Shown: positions 37,205 to 49,900, counted from the first letter of the stretch. The stretch: DNA of 64,000 nt from Garcia nutans (GCA_947685225.1 CANTUV010000026.1:58799501-58863500), one strand, 5' to 3'. Numbers and translations are program-made. The notes: generated by a model not told the origin, from the letters alone.

Positions 37205-37425
37205 AAAAAATTAACTTTAACTACTTGATTTATTTTTACAATAATCATAAAAATGATATAATTTATGAATTAAGGTAAATTTTTATTAATATAACTTTTC
37301 TAAAATATCATTTTTACTTTTAATGTAAAAATAAAGGTAAATTTTTATTAATATAACTTTTCTAAAATATCATTTTTACGTTTAATGTAAAAATAAATCA
37401 AGTAGTTAAAGCTAATTTACCTTAA
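37205..37425. mobile_element. Small MITE-like element with 25-bp perfect inverted repeats
   Basis: The inverted repeat at 37215-37239 (CTTTAACTACTTGATTTATT, then TTTAC) pairs perfectly with 37387-37411, and imperfect pairing extends outward for several more bases. The interior is a 62-bp direct duplication (37272-37333 and 37334-37395). It is short, AT-rich and non-coding, like a MITE. No clear target duplication was read. Confidence 0.6.
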
Positions 37426-37465
37426 TTCTTATAATTATAAATAACTTTATTTATATATTAACTAT

Positions 37466-37864
37466 TGATGATATCCTAAATTTATCGAGCCTCTATCCGG
37501 TCATTCTTATGGCCGGTCTCTCGGTAGTATGCAGACTTCAATTTTGAACATTTTTAGTCCTATCGAGATCCATATATCTAGCTGACAATCATCCGATACA
37601 TCCGCAAATTAAGCTTACAGGGCCCCAGATATTATCTCTCTGCATCAACTATAAACGGGGTTATCTCCACAGGTAAACTCTCTCCGGCTCCTCTCTTCTC
37701 TCCACTTACTATCTTTACAGACTGAGCTCTGACTTAGGCATCGGAGTCTCTCCCAGCGGAGCCCAATCCGCTTCTCTCTTATCTTGCAAGTTGGAGATCG
37801 AGCGCAACCATCATCCGAGCCTGAGCTCGGGGAGCTAAGAGGACCCCCCTGAGGTAGTCCCGTT
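37466..37864 (+). repeat. Left arm of the inverted-LTR element
   Basis: It reads as an LTR in plus orientation, with a TATAAA box near 37650 and CT-rich leader downstream. It is the inverse of 39352-39749. Confidence 0.78.
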
Positions 37865-37946
37865 ATCATTGGTGCGGTGAGCGTAGATAAGTTATTCCCT
37901 AGCAAAAGCAATACACTTTAAGTACGTCCCACAACTCTTGCAAGAA

Positions 37947-38175
37947 GCACTTTGACCGTGCATAAAGCGTCATAGCTACACCAAGTTATTCGCACTCTGA
38001 CTATGCATAAAGCGCCCTAGCTGTGCTAAGTTAATCGCACTTTAACCGTGCATATTAGAAGCGTCCTAGTCACGTAATAAGTTTATAGCATTTTAATCGT
38101 GCATCTTACAGCGCCCTAGTCGCACACCGAGCTTTTAGCTCTGTACAAGCGCCCTGGTTACACACCAAACTCTTA
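37947..38175. repeat. Degenerate tandem repeat of 45-51 bp
   Basis: Units open with GCACTTTGACCGTGCAT-like sequence at 37947, 37992, 38037 and 38088, with a weak fifth at about 38140. Each includes an AGCGCCCTAG-like core. They sit just inside the left arm of the inverted-LTR element. Confidence 0.75.
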
Positions 38176-39351
38176 ACTTCATCATACCATAGCTCATCAT
38201 GAGCAATTAATTATTATTTTCCTCCACACATCTAACTAAGCGAACTAAACTCATCATGAGTGAATAAGCTAACAACAACCATGAATTCAATTAAAACTAA
38301 GCAATATAATAAGCTTTTCATATGTAATACTGAGTTGTTTAACACTTTTCATATTTTATTTATAATACACTATTTAATAATTTTATCATTTTAGTTTACT
38401 TATCGTGCTTGCGCGCGCATTCTGTTGTAGCCCCTTGTGGAGGCCGAGCTTTTATGTTCTAACCGAGCATCAATGCTCTTATTGTACATAATTTGTAATC
38501 ATCTTTATAATTCTGTAAATTCGGGAATCTATGTAATATCACTCTTTGTATGTGTTTCCGAGTCCCATTTTTCTGATTTTTTATTATTGTACAAAAGACA
38601 TGTATTAATATATATAGTTAGGCGTTTTGTTAGCCCTCTGAAATCCAACTCCATATACTACTTTATATAAATGTCCAAGCTATAAAGGGAGGCACTGATA
38701 CCCTTGATCACACACTAACACCCTTGATACTCAAGCATTTTAATACCCAAGTGTCGGCACCCCTAAATGCTGAGCTTTGTCATTTAAGCTCACTCAAATC
38801 ATGGTCAAGCCAACGGCATAGCTAAGATTTTGCTCACAACAGAAGAGCTTGAGCATCTTCATCAGAACTAAGAATCTAGCCAAAATTAGAGAGTTCAATT
38901 AGATTTTCCCGAACTATGACCATTCAAAGGCTCTCCTATAAGCCATATCTCAAAACAGGTTGTTTAACCGAACCGACCATTGCAGATAGTACCTTGGTCA
39001 GCAAGCTGGTTGATGTCTCCACCAGAGTCAATAATATGAATAGGACGATAAAGCTCGATCAGTTCCCACCCAAACCATAAAAGCAAAAAAGATTCTTTTA
39101 GCAGCTGAACTTTAAAGCATATTGTCTAACCGACCACTATGGATAATACCTCGAGCAGGTAATTTCTTTACAACTTTCAATTCATTTTTATTTTACAAGT
39201 TCTTAGAGTGCATGTATAAATTCATATTATAGCATAGCACGATGTAAAGTTCGGCTTAATCACCCTGCCATAATTAATAGGCCGCTTGGTTCATGGGCTC
39301 TCGAGTACCTAGTGTAACCCGAGCAGCCCACATAATTGTGCCGAAGGTACA

Positions 39352-39749
39352 AACGGGACTACCTCAGGGGGGGTCCTCTTAGCTCTCCAAGCTCGGACTC
39401 GGATGATGGCTGCGCTCGATCTTCAACTTTTAAGATAAAAGAGAGGCGAATCGGGCTCCGCTGGGAAAGGTTTCGATGCCTAAGAGCTTGGTCTGTAAAT
39501 ATAGTAAGTAGAGAGAAAAGAGGAGCCAGAGAGAGTTTTACCTGTGGGGGTGATCCCCATTTATAGTTGATACATGGAGACAGTGTCTGGGGCCCTATAA
39601 GTATAATTTGCGGATGTATTGGATGATTGTCGGCCAAATATATGAATCTCGATAGGACTAAGAATGTCCGAAATCGAGGTCTACATATTGCCGAGAGACC
39701 GACCATGAGGATGACCAGATAGAGGCTCAGTAAATTTAGGATATCATCA
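39352..39749 (-). repeat. Right arm of the inverted-LTR element
   Basis: It reads as an LTR in minus orientation, the reverse complement of the left arm with scattered differences. Small ORFs on it are artefacts. Confidence 0.78.
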
Positions 39750-39754
39750 ACTAT

Positions 39755-40980
39755 ATACTTGATTTATGAATTATGTCTCATACACCACATATTATATATA
39801 TAGCGGTATAAATAGATTTTAGATAAGAACATATAGTTAGAAAATCGCAACGATCACATTGATAAGAAGAAGTTAATTATAATTTGAATATGATAAAATT
39901 AATCATAATCTTGTTAAAATCTTTAAATAAATATCAAATAAATATATATTATTTATAATAAAATACGATAAATTTTATTTTATTTTATCTTATAATAAAT
40001 AAATATCTATTTGAAATTTTATAATATTATAATAATCGTAAAATTTATTATTAATCTATATTAAATGGTGGTCCCATAATTGGTGATAAATATTAAATTT
40101 ATTATTTATTATAATAGATAATCAATTTGTTATTAAATGTATTTATTTATAGAGTTTAAATATGATTATAATATTATAGATAAATATTAAATTTATTATT
40201 TATTAGAATGTCTAATTAATTAGTTATTAGATGTATTTAATTAGAGAGTTTAAATATAATTATAATATTATATATATTTGATATTAATAATAAATAGTTA
40301 TTGTCCAATAAATAATAAAATATTAAAAAAATTATCTCTTATTTATTATCTCTTTATATATTTATTTATCTTAAATAAATATATATTATAATAAATATTA
40401 AATTAATTAAATTAAATAATAAAATAATAAAATAATTTAAAAAATGGTTGAAACATATGGTATAATATTGTATCAGAGACAATCATCTTAGTGTTATACT
40501 GGCAAATTACCCGCACAATATTAAGAATTATTAATAATTAAAAAATTATAGCGTAAGTTAATTGGATTTTAGTTTTGAGTTTTATGATTTTTATTTTTTT
40601 AATTAATATTAATTTAGATATTGAAAAATGTAAAAATAATTATAAAGGATAAATAGATATTAAAATGAATGTTCTATTTTTTTAATTTTTAATAATTTAT
40701 TTACAATAAGAAATTATATTTAAATTAAATAATATAAATAAATTAACAGATGGAGTCCTGAACTTCCAATTAGAACACCAATATGTTACTTCCATTTATG
40801 TCAAATTATAAAATTTCAAAATAACAATGACATATTAATGCTTTGCATAAAAAATATGTAATTTAATTCACAAAACCAAATAAATTGTAAATATCTTTAC
40901 TATAACCTATTATGGCATAATAAATATAATTATTCGTTAGAGATCATTATTTTTTATAACAATATTACATACCTTGTTAT
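39755..40980. other. AT-rich stretch, no gene seen
   Basis: Very AT-rich, with near-duplicate segments around 40083-40160 and 40185-40280 (TTTATTATTTATTA-type). No coding signal. Confidence 0.5.
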
Positions 40981-40984
40981 TTTA

Positions 40985-41645
40985 GCTTTTGAAATACTTT
41001 TTTAAATACCGCATTGTCAGTTCTGTTAATTGTTTGTCCATCTTGATCAATAATAAAAATTTTTAATCAATTTTTTCTTATAACTGTTGATATAACAAAT
41101 ATAGTATTTACCATGATTAAAAACTGATCTTTATAGATATAAATCAAGATACGAATAGATATTTTTCTTATTTATTGTCATGATAAAACAGGACAACTAT
41201 AAGACATTGCATCATTTCAAATTAAAAAAAAAAGGCAATTTTAGATTTATTGGTGTTAAAGCCATTCGAAGAATTAAAACTTTCTGATTATTTTTTTCAT
41301 TTAAAATTACTCTTACTTCAATCACATGATTCCTCATCAGTCTGACTATTCACTTAGTCTCATTGCACAAATCGAAGGCTTAACCTATATTTATTAATAA
41401 CATTATTGAAACTCTATTTTTTAAAACCCACTCATGATTAAAAATACCAAAAGATCTCGTAACATTTAAAAATTTTAGAATATGAACATTGACAGGTGTG
41501 TCTAATTTTTCACATGTTTTACATATGCCATCTAAGCTCAAGTAGATTCTTACATTACCCTGTAGTAAAAATAACATGTGTTCATTAACTTTTTCTACAA
41601 TATCAAGGGCATGGGCAAGAATGACTCTTTATTGAAAATACCTAA
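40985..41645 (-). pseudogene. Helitron-type Pif1-like helicase, C-terminal relic
   Basis: Read on the minus strand from 41640 leftward it follows the end of plant Helitron Rep/helicase proteins: LDIVEKVNEHMLFL, a GICK segment, HILKFLN, IFNHEWVLKN and VSIMLLINI. After stops come an LCNE-like piece, NHVIE, KVLILRMALTPI, MTINK and a VFNHG segment matching the PVFSHGQ motif of helicase motif VI. Stops and frame shifts break it throughout. The helicase would have driven rolling-circle transposition. Only this C-terminal part is recognisable, and Helitron ends were not found. Confidence 0.72.
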
Positions 41646-43209
41646 AATTATTGTTTTCAATCAAAGAAGGATAATTTATTTCGAATTAGTTGTCCAATTC
41701 ATTGTAGTATGCTTTTTTTTTTATTGTCTTAATTGATTTTTTTATTTGTTAAAAATATTTTTTATAAAATTTTCGTGATATTTAATTGAATCTTATATTT
41801 TTATATTTAATATGTATAATAAATATTAATTTCAATTTCATACATTTATTTTTTAAACATTAAATAAATTTTTATCAAAAAATAATAAAATTTTTAAATT
41901 TACTTTCCATCACGTTCTCCCTTCCATCTCTCACTTTTCCCTCTTCCTCCTTTTTTCACATATTTTATCTTCTCCTCCCTATGGCTCTCCTTTTTGTCAT
42001 ATTTAATCATATTTTTGTTTTAAATTTGATATAATTAAATATGGAAAAAATATTTTAAAGTAAATTTTATTTAAAAATTAATATAAATTATATTTTAAAA
42101 AAAATCTTAATATAAAAAAATCTTAAATTATGACTTGGATTATTTGCTTTCAGTGGATGAATAAAAAAAATGATGTGAAGCCCAAATTAAAATTTTTGAA
42201 AAGAAAATTAAAATTAAAATCAATTGCAACTCCTATACAAATATATATATAGTGGTTTCTTTAGCTGTATAAAATATTTTCTTCAAACAATTTATAAGAA
42301 TCAAAATGAGAAATGAAATAGTTTTTTAAAACTCAACTACTAGCTAATAATATAAAATTTTGTGTTATAATTTTCTAAATGAAAAATATTTCAAACTAAA
42401 CAATAAACTCAAAATTTCATTTTTCATCTTTTTTTTATTTTTATTTTTTAAATAGCACTTGTCGTTCACAACTAGAGAGTCTCTAATGGGCTATTTAGTT
42501 GTGAAAAATAGTTTCATTTGTTTAGCTTATTTTTTACTTTTCTAATTTTTAAAATTTTATATGAAATTGAAATTTTGCAAAATATATTTACTTGATGTTG
42601 TTTTCTAATTGAAAAATAAAAATAAAAAAAATTTAAATCAGAGCAAGAAATAAATTCAATTGTTGTCTAGGAGTTCTTATTTTCTATTTAGAAAAAAGAA
42701 ATAAATTCAATTGTTGTCTAGGAGTTCTTATTTTCTATTTAGAAAACAATTAAACTAATTTTTTTTAAATTCAATTATTATTTTATAGTTTTTAAATGAA
42801 AAATATGTATATCTCAACAACAAATTATATTTTAAATTTTCTTCAAAAAAATAGAAAATAAGGGTTGTTTTCCACAACCATACAGCCCATATTAACCAAT
42901 ACATGGAATGTTGTGATTACATTTTATATTTCCAAATATACAGTGCAGCGCGGCTTTTTTTTATTTTTTTTCTTTTAAAGTTCTTATTTATTTATTTTTA
43001 ATTTGTATTTATTTTTTTTATTTATAATTTTTTTTTATTTTTATATTCTTATTAGACATACACAAAAATAAATATATGCATAATATATATAACGTATATA
43101 TAATACATATAAAATAATTAGTAACATATCTTTAACATATACATAACATATCTATAACATATTCACAACACATATATTATATTAACCAACATATAAAAGT
43201 TAAGAGTAT
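41646..43209. other. AT-rich stretch with a small tandem duplication, no gene seen
   Basis: No coding signal. Two copies of a 51-bp unit beginning GAAATAAATTCAATTG lie at 42647 and 42698, almost identical, so the duplication is young. The CT-rich patch near 41905-41995 has no ORF. Confidence 0.5.
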
Positions 43210-43863
43210 GATTGTAAATGAGCCAAACTACTCAAGATCAGCTCGATAAAAATTTATTTAGACTAGAACTCGAATTGCTCATTTATCAAATGAGTCAAGC
43301 TCGAGCTAAAAAATACTCGATTTGTTAGCTCGCAAGCTGATTTATTTAAAAAATTCATAAGCTAGCTAGTTTATCATGTTGAATTAAAAATACATATAAT
43401 TTAATTTATATATATTAAATTATGTATATAAATGTATTAATTTTTTTACTAATATAATTTATATAAATTTTTTAATATATAGTATATATAATAAATAAAT
43501 CAAATAATATAAAATATAAAATAACTTAGTAATTTATAATAAAATATAAAATTATGATAATATAATATTTTATTTTTGTTAATATATAATCATATTGTTT
43601 ATCTTTCATAAAATTGATAATTTTAGTATATTTTTTATGAAAATATAGAAAAAATTAATGAAAAATAAAAATTAAAACAAGTTAGTTGAGCTCGTTAAAC
43701 TTATTTAAGCAAAATTCGAGTTTAAACTCAAAATCCATGATATATGAGTTAGCTTGATACAAAATCAGACTCGATTCCAGTTTTAGTTTGAACTCAACTA
43801 TTTTATAACGAGTTGAATTTAAATTTTTCAAAATTCAACTAGGCTCTACTCGATTACAACCCT
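43210..43863. mobile_element. GAGCTCG-rich MITE-like element
   Basis: The ends GATTGTAAATGAGCC (left) and, inverted, GGTTGTAATCGAG (right) are related. Both end regions are rich in GAGCTCG, CTCGAGC and ACTCGA motifs around an AT-rich core. Such elements with a GTTGTAAACGAGCC-type terminus are scattered widely in plant genomes. Non-coding and degenerate. Confidence 0.55.
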
Positions 43864-44792
43864 AACTATAATATATATATCCATAATATATATATTATAA
43901 TTAAATAATATATAAAAATATACAATATATAAAAGTTAAATTATAACATACACAATATATATATATATATATCATATATATATATATATATGATATATTA
44001 GCAACATATATATAATATATACGAAATATATAAAATTATGTTATAAAATTATATTTTTAAGATTTTGTTTGAAAATTTTGTATAAAATTATATTATTTTC
44101 TCTTAAAGGTGTACTGTACAAAGTAACATTTAAAATAAATTCAAATTTTAAATATTTTTTAATAATTTTATAACATATCTATAATACATATAAATCCTAA
44201 AAAATATAATAATGTATAATATTTTTATAATTTTATAAATTTTTAGGTATTTTTAAATTTTTTTATATGAACACTATTTTTACAAAATTTAGATTTTACA
44301 TATAGTTTTATAAAAAGCCTATTTTATAATATAGTGATAAGTAAACTTGACCATACAATTGGGTATTCGCCGGCTTGGCTTGCTCGCTCTACATTTTTAT
44401 CGGCTCTAGATATCTTTTTTAGAGAAAATTATATTCTGTATTATTTTTTATAATATTTTTTTATTTTTATTAAAGTTATTTTATAATAAATTCACAATAA
44501 ATTATGTAAGCTCATAAATTTATAATAAACTATATAAATTTGACAAATTAATAAATTAATTATAAATTTTTATAAATTTAAATATATTTTAAAAATCTAA
44601 TAAATTTATTTTTTTTATTTTTTCTATTTTTTTTGTCAAAAACTGCTTTTTTTTATGTATAGATTCCAGCCCAAATCCTATATATATATATATATATATA
44701 TATTTTTAATATGTTTAGACATAATTATTTTTTATGGGTTGAATTTGGCCTAACCCGCTTGTCACACGCAAAAAATATATAAACATATATAT
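43864..44792. other. AT-rich stretch with TA microsatellites, no gene seen
   Basis: TA repeats at about 43957-43993 and 44680-44702. No coding signal. Confidence 0.55.
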
Positions 44793-44809
44793 AATGATAA
44801 AAAAAATTG

Positions 44810-45015
44810 CCAATCAGGGTGTGGCCTGGTTGGTCATCATACCTTTCAAAAAAGTTGGTAGGATGCAGAGGTCTCGGGTTCGATTCCTGCCGACCACACA
44901 TTCAGCACCATTATGGTGCATGCTAGTGCCTCTATGGTGCTCAGAGGAGAGCTACCCCTGCTGTGTAGCCCATAATGTTACCCGGTCCGTTAGTGGCATC
45001 CTTAGTATAAAAAAA
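44810..45015 (+). mobile_element. tRNA-derived SINE with a perfect 17-bp target duplication
   Basis: The 206-bp element has an RNA polymerase III A box TGGCCTGGTTGG (44822-44833) and a B box GGTTCGATTCC (44877-44887) in a tRNA-like head, then a non-tRNA body. It is flanked by identical 17-bp copies of AATGATAAAAAAAATTG (44793-44809 and 45016-45032). A long perfect duplication shows LINE-mediated retroposition and a recent date. The 79-codon ORF across it is not a gene. Confidence 0.9.
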
Positions 45016-45032
45016 AATGATAAAAAAAATTG

Positions 45033-46990
45033 AAATTTGTGTTCAATTTTATACTGAAATTATGTGCATGTAACTTTCATACATTAATAATGTACTAGTT
45101 AAAAAAAAAACTATGAATGGTATATTAAATATGTGGATGACAATAGTCATTAATTATAATAAGTAGCATGTTATATGAAAATAGTTATTCATCACTTGTC
45201 ACAAATTAAGAGTTAATAATACTTTATTTTAATGGTAGACGTAGAACATTTATTCTGAAAACACACACACATATATATATATAATTAAATGCAAGAATTC
45301 GGATTGAGCCGGGCGAAGCCGGGCTCAAATTATGTAAATATTTATTGGGTTAATATTAAATAAGTTGAATAAAATATTTTTTTAGATCAATATAAACTCA
45401 AATTCAAACATATAAAATTTAAAATGTATTAAATTTGTTCTGAATTTTATGATCAGTTATAGTTATAAGTGTATATTTTATTTATTATATATTCTAAATT
45501 TAGTCTGAACTCGACTTAATTTAGTCCATAATCATATATAATTATAAGTGTATATTCTATTTATCATAGATTCACGATCAATCTTAAAAAAAATATAAGT
45601 GACTAGGGTTTGGATCTTTCTAGACACTTATAAAAAAAATCATAATTAAAAAAATTTAAAAAAATTGTAATACACCTTTTAAGAAGGAAAAAATGGGAAA
45701 TACAATAAATATAGAAAACAGATTGGAAGAAAACAAAAAAATTTCCCACAAACACACAAACTCTCTTTCTCTCTCTTTTTCACAGTTTCTCTCTATCTCT
45801 GCTTCTCCCTCCCCACCACCAAAAAAATTTTTCACTTTCTCTTCCCGCTGTTCTTTCCCTCCTTCTCTTTCTCTCTCCACCGCCTCTTTTTTTTTTTTCC
45901 CTAAAAATAGTAAACAATCTAACAGAGACAAACCCAAGTGAGTCAACCTATCCTTTTCTCTCTTTTCTTCGTTTTCCATTTCAATTTGTTAGGGTTCATG
46001 TTCTGTTTTGTTGATTGCGCTTCTCTTGCTGTACATTTTGGCCTGCATGTTATCACATTCTTTCGCTTGTGAGTATATTTCCGTTTCTAGGGTTTTTATT
46101 TGTGTATTTCAGATTCTTGTTGGTAAATTGATTATAGATTGTCTTCTTTTTTTTAAATGTTGTTTTCATTTTGTTGCTCTTTTGCTCTGTATTTGTTGTA
46201 GGAAGGGTTTTCATGGTTGTAATTTATTAATTTTGTTGCTTGTTTTGTTAATGCGAGACTATGATTTGTTGCTTTTGAACTTCATTTTGCTATTGCTTGA
46301 CATTTTTTTTCTTACCTTGCTTACTATTGGTTCTGTTAGACTCAGTTAGCTGTATATGTGTAAATAGACTCGCATATAGAATGGAATATTTAGATGTAGA
46401 TATTCAACTTTGTTTTTGTTTTCCTTTCCTAAAGGTTATCAAGAATTGAAAATGTTTTATGCTTGGTATACTTAGATGACTTGATGAGTTTTTCTGTGAT
46501 TTCAGATTAATTTCTTTTCTAGTGTCTGGATTTTTTTCACATTTCAATTCTTCTTCGTCTTTTTTTTACATATATGAATATATATGGTTTTTAAAGCTGT
46601 TAAATGTTTTAGGTTCAAACATTGTTGTTCTGGAAAAGTGAGACTGTTGCTTGCCTAGTTGGGGGGTTTGTTCCATGGTGAAAGGTCAGCGTTTTCTATC
46701 TCATTTATTCCCATGTCAGCGCTTTCTATCTCACTTATTCCCATGTTTTGAAGACCTTGATTTTATTTTTTGAATGGCGGATGAATTTTTGTTTTCTAAT
46801 GCATTGTTGACAAATGCATAGTTAGTGGAAATTTTGGGCTAAACTTGCTTGTCTTATATTGATGCAGTGTGAAGATTTTGGATGGTTGTTGGAGTCTGGA
46901 CCGACGGGGCAAGAGAAGTTGCCTGCTATTTTAATTTTACACACCATAAGCAACTGCATCTGATTGGATATTCTTGGGGTACAGTTGACC
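45033..46990 (+). promoter_or_regulatory. Promoter, leader and leader intron of the J-domain gene
   Basis: From about 45750 the AT-rich DNA turns into a strongly CT-rich leader (CTCTCTTTCTCTC and similar), a common start of plant transcripts. A likely leader exon ends near 45937 at CAA|GTGAGT. A TTGATGCAG acceptor lies near 46867, giving a leader intron of about 0.9 kb. The segment 46867-46990 is then the last leader part before the ATG. Splice sites are inferred. Confidence 0.45.
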
Positions 46991-49900
46991 ATGGAGTGCA
47001 ACAAAGAGGAGGCCATCAGAGCAAAGGAAATTGCAGAAACAAAAATGAAAAATGGAGATTTTGTCGGGGCACTACGAATTGCGCAAAAGGCACGCCAACT
47101 GTATCCTGATCTTGATAACATTTCCCAGTTAGTAATGATCTGCGAGGTTCATTGTTCTGCACAAAATAAACTAAATGGGTCAGAAATGGATTGGTATGGA
47201 ATTCTCCAAATTGAGCAATTCTCAGAAGAGTCTGTTGTCAAGAAGCAATTCAGAAAGCTTGCGCTCTCACTTCATCCTGACAAGAATAAGTTTCCTGGTG
47301 CAGAGGCTGCATTCAAGTTGATTGGTGAAGCCAATAGGGTGCTTACCGACCCAGCCAAACGTTCTGTGTATGATGTGAAGTGTAGAGGTGCGCTGAGGCA
47401 AGTTGCATCTAAGTTGACACCTGATCATTCAAATAGGAGCTCTGTTGCCAAGAAACAGCATGGGGATGCAAAGAAGTTTTCTAGCGTTCCTCATTCTCAG
47501 TACATGAGCTCCCATGCTTATCAGCAGCCACAGCAGCCAACATTCTGGACGTCCTGCCACTTTTGTAGCATGAGGTACCAATATTTTGGAGAATGTCTTA
47601 ATAAAATGTTACGTTGTCAAAATTGTCATCAGCCTTATATTGCTCGTGATATTGGCATTCCACCTGGGAGTCGGTTCTTCAACGAGAAGAGTGTTCCATA
47701 TCAGGGTGGTCCCTCTAAAGTTATGCTACAAAAGAATGCAGGAAAGCCTTCTGGTATGAGTTTTCCACATAGGTTTTCAGGATCAGATCCAGTGCCTAAG
47801 ACAGGGGCTGCGGATGCTGGTGGGGGTTCTAAATCCAAAGAAGTGAAGTTAGAAAATATTGCTGAAATCAGTGGGGGATCTAAGCCACAGGTGAAAGTGA
47901 ACGGGCATGTGGAGTTGGGAGCTGGGAAGGGAGGTGCTAGTAGCAAGAGAGACAGGAAATCACTAGAGGAATCCAGTGATGATTTTGACAAAGACAGCAG
48001 TTCTGGGAGTGAAGAAAATATGGATATCAATGAAAATGGCAGCAATCTTTCTGCACAGAATTCTGGACAGAATGATAGCCATCAATGTAGGAGATCTTCA
48101 AGGCAGAAGCAGCATGTATCTTACAAGGAAGATGTAAGTGATGATGATTTTGTTGCCCCTCCTCCAAAAAGATCTAGGGGGAGCAGTTCATCTGGCATGG
48201 CTGATGTTGAGATGAAAAGGTTAAGTGCAGATGGTAATTTGCTAAAAGAAGATAATTCAGCTGGTTTTGTTGCTGTGTTGAATAGAAACAATAAAGAGGT
48301 CAAACAAAAAGCAAGTTCCCGTGTTGAAGAGAAGTCATTGAATAAGAAAAGCAAAACTGGAGATTTCAAGACGAAAGGAGTGGAAACAGGTACAGAGTTG
48401 GAGGATAGTGATGAAGAAGCCAGTTTTGGAACATTTAAGTTAAATTCGAATGAAGCACAAGAATCAGAAGTCTTTGTATGCCCCGATGCAGACTTCACTA
48501 ATTTTGAGAATCTTAGGGCTGCAGAAAACTCTTTTGCTGTTAATCAAATATGGGCTATTTATGATTCAGTTGATGGTATGCCCAGATATTATGCATGGAT
48601 CAAGAAAGTGTATAAGCCTGGGTTTAAGCTTGAGATAACCTGGCTAGAGGCAACTTCAGATAACAAAGCTGAGAAACATTGGTGTGATGCAGATTTGCCT
48701 GTTGGTTCTGGCATGTATGAGATTGGGAATAGTGAAAAAACGGTAGATCATCAAATGTTCTCTCATCTAATGTGTATGGATGCTGAACGCAAACGGACTT
48801 ACCTGATATATCCTAAGAGGGGTGAAATTTGGGCTCTCTTTAAGGATTGGGACATTGAGTGGAGTTCTGATCCAGAAAAGCATAAACCTCCTTACCAATA
48901 TGAATTTGTGGAGATCTTGACAGATTTTAAGGAGGGTGTTGGCATTGGTGTTGCGTATTTGGGCAAGGTGAAAGGATTTGTTAGTATTTTTCAGCAAGCT
49001 CACTGTAATGATGTTCTCTCATTTTGCATACCAGCAGATGAAATTTACAGATTTTCTCATCGAATTCCCTCATTTGAAATGACTGGCCAGGAAGGAGAAG
49101 GTGTCCCCAAAGGGTCTTTTGAACTTGATACTGCTGCTCTGCCTACTAGCCTTTTTGATCTTGGTGATAAGGTTGGAAAGGAAAAGTTGGCTGCTGAAGT
49201 AGTTAGTTCATATTCAATGTCCTCTGAAAATAAATTGGAACCCATGAAGGGCTCTGATAAGGTTTGTAGTCCTAAAAATTTCAAAAGTGGTTCTGAAGAA
49301 GGAACTTCAGCCCTTAGAAGATCTCTCAGATCTCCAAAAGAATCAACTGGGACATGCAGTGATGTCAATCAAGTTGATGCAGTTCAACAAGCCAAAGATG
49401 AGGATGTAAACAAAGTTTCAGGCCATGGAAGTGAAGGAATTTATACTTCTTTCCAGGCTAGTGAGAATATCACAACCCACAAGAAACAAGAGAAGAGAAA
49501 ACCTACGGCAGATACCTTGACACCTAGACGATCTCCAAGAGATTTAGGCATGGGAAATAATCAAGCACGTGCCAGTTGGTCGACAAAAGAAGATGCAAGT
49601 AAGCATGTTGCGGATAACGTTGATGACAGACATGGCCAATCAGGTGCTTCCTCGTGTCCTGATGATAAAATGCATTTAGATGCGATGGGTGGAAGTTTAG
49701 ACAGTTGCAAGGAAGGCCAAAAGTCTTCAGGTTGTAGAGTCATAGAAGTAGAGAGGTATGACTTCAAGAAAGAAAAATCGGAGGATAAATTTCAGGAGAA
49801 CCAAATATGGTCAGTGTTTGATGATAAAGATGGGCTACCAAGGAATTACGCTCAAGTTAAGAAGATTGAATCTACCAGCACTGGTCTCAGATTGTACGTG

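Larger units (their letters stand above)
37466..39749. mobile_element. 2.3-kb non-coding element with 0.4-kb inverted LTR-like arms
   Basis: Both ends are TGATGATATCC in inverted orientation, and the duplicated target ACTAT flanks the unit (37461-37465 and 39750-39754). The arms (37466-37864 and 39352-39749) are about 80-85% alike by eye and inverted. Each arm looks like an LTR: TG...CA-type outer end, a TATAAA/ATTTATAG promoter-like box followed by a leader-like CT-rich stretch, and the left arm meets a TTGGTGCGGTGAGC segment resembling a primer-binding site. The 1.5-kb interior has no protein. It may be a rearranged LTR element, or a DNA transposon with long terminal inverted repeats such as a MULE; the 5-bp duplication favours an integrase product. 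Confidence 0.7.

Noticed and set aside
39336..39706. ORFs of 76 and 115 codons, with a similar 88-codon ORF at 37645-37911
   Set aside because: They lie on the inverted LTR-like arms and arise from the same repeat sequence; not protein genes.
44794..45033. 79-codon ORF
   Set aside because: It lies on a SINE and its target duplications, so it is not a gene.
45656..46349. Glu/Lys/Arg-rich minus ORF and plus-strand ORFs ahead of the J-domain gene
   Set aside because: The minus ORF is the reverse of a CT-rich leader; the plus ones lie in leader-intron sequence.
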